Shown here: piece by piece, positions 62,915 through 64,000 of the stretch | Numbering within the stretch: position 1 is the stretch's first letter | How the letters are laid out: every line of letters begins with the position of its first letter | Assembly (NCBI RefSeq): GCF_963576545.1 | Contig: NC_083638.1 | Coordinates: 21,541,590 to 21,605,589, forward strand | From: Limanda limanda | Taxonomy: Eukaryota > Chordata > Actinopteri > Pleuronectiformes > Pleuronectidae | DNA length: 64,000 bases | Direction: 5' to 3' | Notes under the pieces: model-generated | Told to the model about the DNA's origin: nothing | The model's input: only the letters and a program-made list of their open reading frames with translations | Databases searched by the model: none | Made by a program: the position numbers and the translations under genes

Positions 62915-63990
62915 GCAACAAGCAGCTATCTTTCAACAGGCAAACCTACTTTCCATTCAGACCAACTTCCTCCAGCAAACACCCTCTCACCCTTCACCAC
63001 CCATGTTCCACAACCCCAGCTCTCTTACTGAAACACAAGATCCACAGGGAGCCCTATTTCAGAAGGCTTCTCAGGAGCAGGTCCAGGCTGCTCTCTTTCA
63101 AAACACCATGACAGTACTGCAGGCCCCAGAGCAACAGCCCACAACCCCTGGACTTTTCCTCCCCCAGTCCTCCCTGCCCACTCAGCTCACAACCAGCAAT
63201 TCTCAACAACAACAGCAGCAACAACAGAAGCAGCAGCAGCTGGTCTTCCTCAGTGCCCTACAGTCCCCTGCCCCTGAACCACAATCAGTATTTCAGGCTC
63301 AGACCCAGCTCTCCCCCATCCAGCAGAGGAGTCCCATGGAGCAGCAGCCGCCCTCCCAGCCTCAGACCCACGCACAGCCAACCCAGCAAGCTCCCTTATT
63401 CCAGAACATCTCTCCACATCCACCTGCAAACACACTCTCTCCAGGCCAGCAGCAGCAGCAGCAGCAGACTGGCCTCCTGTTCTGCAACAACACTATGTCC
63501 ACGCCAGACCAGGCCTCCAGCCTCCTGTTCAACAGCCAGGGCCAGATGCCTCCTCTGACCAGCAGCAGTCTGGTTTCTCAAGAGCCCCAAAACTCCTCTC
63601 TGCTGTTTTCACAATCCAATCTGGTGACGGTAAACCAGCAGGATCGCTCTGAGCCAATGGCCTTGGGGAACCCCACCCATCCACGACAACAAGTCATGTT
63701 TCAGGAGCAGCAGCCGATGCAGCTGGGTGGCAGCTCAAACAGCCGACAGGAGCCTCCTGTGGGCCTCTTCATGCCTCAGTCCAACATGGCCTCTCTGCAG
63801 GGGGGACTGGCTCAAGAGCTCGCACAGTCAGCCATGTTCGCTCCACAGAACGGCGTGGCGAACCATCAGACGACCACCCCCTCCCCTGTTCAACAGTCAG
63901 GACCGCTCTTTCAGACGACCGTGAGTGGGGGCATCAATCAGCCAAGCCAGCCTCAACAACCTGGCCTGTTCCTCTTTGGCATTCAGAACG
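37075..63990 (+). CDS. nfat5: nfat5: nuclear factor of activated T cells 5 / TonEBP (3' end outside window)
   Basis: Rel-family transcription factor that activates osmoprotective genes (aldose reductase, SMIT, betaine transporter) under hypertonic stress (established for the family). Twelve exons in phase, 1,231 codons so far: 37075-37153, 51806-51931, 54403-55033, 56314-56500, 57582-57772, 58406-58578, 60191-60325, 60434-60486, 61146-61278, 61511-61585, 61851-61954, 62184-63990. The N-terminus MPSDFTSLL and the whole Rel domain match NFAT5. NFATC1-4 are excluded because there is no calcineurin-docking SP-repeat region and the C-terminus is glutamine-rich. The final donor at 63991 follows FLFGIQN, a conserved exon border in mammals; one or two terminal exons lie to the right. 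Teleosts may carry two nfat5 copies; which one this is cannot be told. Intron 1 is 14.6 kb. Confidence 0.96.
37265..37515 (+). repeat. GGTTAG-rich dispersed repeat
   Basis: agtgaggacatttcgtggaa, gggttagaattaggttggag, gggtagggttagggtaaggg and atgagtgtcctcactaagat in this order are a common teleost dispersed segment, followed by a short TG run. Begins about 110 bp after nfat5 exon 1. Confidence 0.6.
37751..37805 (+). repeat. (CT)n microsatellite
   Basis: CT dinucleotides with a ccctccct interruption in the middle. In nfat5 intron 1. Confidence 0.95.
42725..42815 (+). repeat. 'ctttccaagttg' dispersed repeat, copy 1
   Basis: gtctttccaagttgacatct...tttttcatcctgagatattt is shared with 58035-58095 (gtctttccaagttggcatct...tttttcatcctgatattttt). 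Both are in nfat5 introns. The wider element borders are unclear. Confidence 0.5.
45135..45310 (+). repeat. 'ttagcttagctt' dispersed repeat fragment
   Basis: aaaggaacagttaaacattt, ctgttagcttagcttagtat and gaagacgggaaaagaatagc follow an order also seen, in part, at 5575-5725. In nfat5 intron 1. Confidence 0.45.
50000..50835 (+). mobile_element. 3' end of a LINE (non-LTR retrotransposon)
   Basis: An open frame ending at 50265 encodes [20 protein letters not shown] and then [20 protein letters not shown], the typical C-terminal tail of teleost LINE reverse-transcriptase proteins (Rex/L2/CR1-like; exact clade uncertain). An AT-rich 3' UTR follows and ends in an (atcta)n tandem tail at about 50810-50833. 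A 5'-truncated insertion, as usual for LINEs. The 20-bp segment aagaagagcgagctctgt is tandemly doubled at about 50006-50041. Confidence 0.75.
51806..55033 (+). CDS. nfat5: nfat5 exons 2-3: N-terminal regulatory region with NLS
   Basis: Exon 2 (51806-51931) begins [14 protein letters not shown], matching the mammalian DSVYDLLPKELQLP block, and ends [13 protein letters not shown]. Exon 3 (54403-55033) is Ser/Gly/Asn-rich, including an NGNGNGGGGGN tract absent from mammals as far as I recall. It then carries [34 protein letters not shown] and [20 protein letters not shown]. The last is the basic nuclear localisation signal at about residues 226-241, followed by [19 protein letters not shown]. 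The donor follows SKG. Intron 2 is 2.5 kb and intron 3 holds a TIR element. Confidence 0.93.
55090..55497. mobile_element. MITE-like element with TIRs
   Basis: Left end catagactgtatataaagat (from 55091) and right end ccatctttatatacagtcat (55476-55495) are inverted repeats, 18 bp of which (gactgtatataaagatgg) match perfectly. Length about 408 bp with no protein-coding capacity. A degraded relative is at 1680-1930. In nfat5 intron 3, about 57 bp after the exon 3 donor. Confidence 0.75.
56314..61278 (+). CDS. nfat5: nfat5 exons 4-9: Rel homology DNA-binding and IPT dimerisation domains
   Basis: Exons: 56314-56500, 57582-57772, 58406-58578, 60191-60325, 60434-60486, 61146-61278. The DNA-recognition loop [15 protein letters not shown] sits at about residues 317-331. 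Next come [53 protein letters not shown] and [15 protein letters not shown]. The IPT/TIG domain starts near [18 protein letters not shown], with [37 protein letters not shown] and [18 protein letters not shown]. It provides the dimer that encircles TonE/ORE DNA. All junctions are in phase and this is the most conserved part of the gene. Introns 4 and 5 carry repeats; intron 6 (58579-60190) shows nothing I recognise. Confidence 0.97.
56625..56800 (+). repeat. Dispersed teleost repeat, copy 2 (pair with 5270-5565)
   Basis: Same orientation as copy 1: tacttcatatttacattggg, gtagcccagactggac and gagtttttatgacaactgaa. Contains a T-run of about 19 at 56657-56676. In nfat5 intron 4. Confidence 0.7.
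58025..58100 (+). repeat. 'ctttccaagttg' dispersed repeat, copy 2
   Basis: See the copy at 42725-42815; the match covers about 65 bp. The flank up to 58320 may belong to the same element but has no second copy in this window to prove it. Confidence 0.45.
61511..63990 (+). CDS. nfat5: nfat5 exons 10-12: linker and glutamine-rich transactivation region
   Basis: Exon 10 (61511-61585): [18 protein letters not shown], including a V-K-K-E sumoylation-like site. Exon 11 (61851-61954): [19 protein letters not shown], matching a conserved NFAT5 block. Exon 12 (62184-63990) is a single 1.8-kb exon, over 20% glutamine, repeating short modules of the kind 'xLFQ...' that mammalian NFAT5 also shows. It contains a 16-glutamine run at 62874-62921 and shorter runs near 62505, 62640-62725 and 63445. 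The acceptor is a NAGNAG (62181-62186), so one glutamine may be optional. The exon ends after FLFGIQN in phase 1 and the gene continues beyond the window. Confidence 0.95.
62874..62921 (+). repeat. Coding CAG/CAA repeat: 16-glutamine run in nfat5
   Basis: Seven CAG codons followed by CAA-CAG interspersions, 16 codons in all, in frame in nfat5 exon 12. The pure CAG part is at the 5' end and is the segment most likely to vary in length between individuals. Confidence 0.95.
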
Positions 63991-64000
63991 GTAAGGAATC

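Noticed and set aside
62348..63590. Antisense open frames rich in Ala, Val and Leu over nfat5 exon 12
   Set aside because: Produced by the complement of CAG/CAA repeats in a strongly coding sense exon.
1..64000. CRISPR arrays, operons, phage or bacterial defence genes
   Set aside because: No regularly spaced repeats and no prokaryotic-type gene clusters. All supported coding sequence is vertebrate and spliced.

Overview
The window is nuclear DNA of a ray-finned fish, most likely an acanthomorph teleost. The genes have short exons with GT-AG introns and code for vertebrate proteins. Introns are small to medium and AT-rich. The DNA is dotted with fragments typical of teleost genomes: tRNA-derived SINEs, TIR elements, a hAT-like element, LINE 3' ends and TG/CT microsatellites. 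Nothing bacterial, viral or CRISPR-like is present. All exon models come from reading splice sites and checking codon phase by hand, with similarity judged from recalled knowledge of the families.

Layout. (1) 259-10480, minus strand: vat1l, eight exons covering all but the last ~30 codons; the terminal exon lies off the left edge. (2) 12140-12944, minus strand: bola3, complete, four exons, 118 aa. (3) 14065-33519, plus strand: a complete 41-exon pkd1l2 gene (2,507 codons plus stop) in which every exon joins in phase. The protein runs C-type lectin, SUEL lectin, PKD/REJ-like region, GPS, first membrane helix, PLAT, four further helices, then a six-helix polycystin channel module. (4) 37075-63990, plus strand: nfat5, the osmotic-stress Rel-family factor, exons 1-12. 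Intron 1 is 14.6 kb, the Rel domain is spread over six exons, and exon 12 is a long glutamine-rich exon; the last exons lie off the right edge.

bola3 and pkd1l2 are head to head across 1.1 kb. Each has a perfect CRE palindrome (TGACGTCA) 60-85 bp before its start codon. vat1l has a cluster of four TGCGCA hexamers upstream of its start, and nfat5 has a GC-box promoter directly abutted by a hAT-like element. The four genes do not form one pathway: a putative oxidoreductase, a mitochondrial Fe-S factor, a membrane receptor/channel-like protein and a transcription factor. They look like ordinary chromosomal neighbours.

I found no convincing new biological system. The more interesting points are the intact pkd1l2 with a non-acidic pore filter, promoter motif coincidences, and transposable elements lying right at a promoter and at a splice acceptor.
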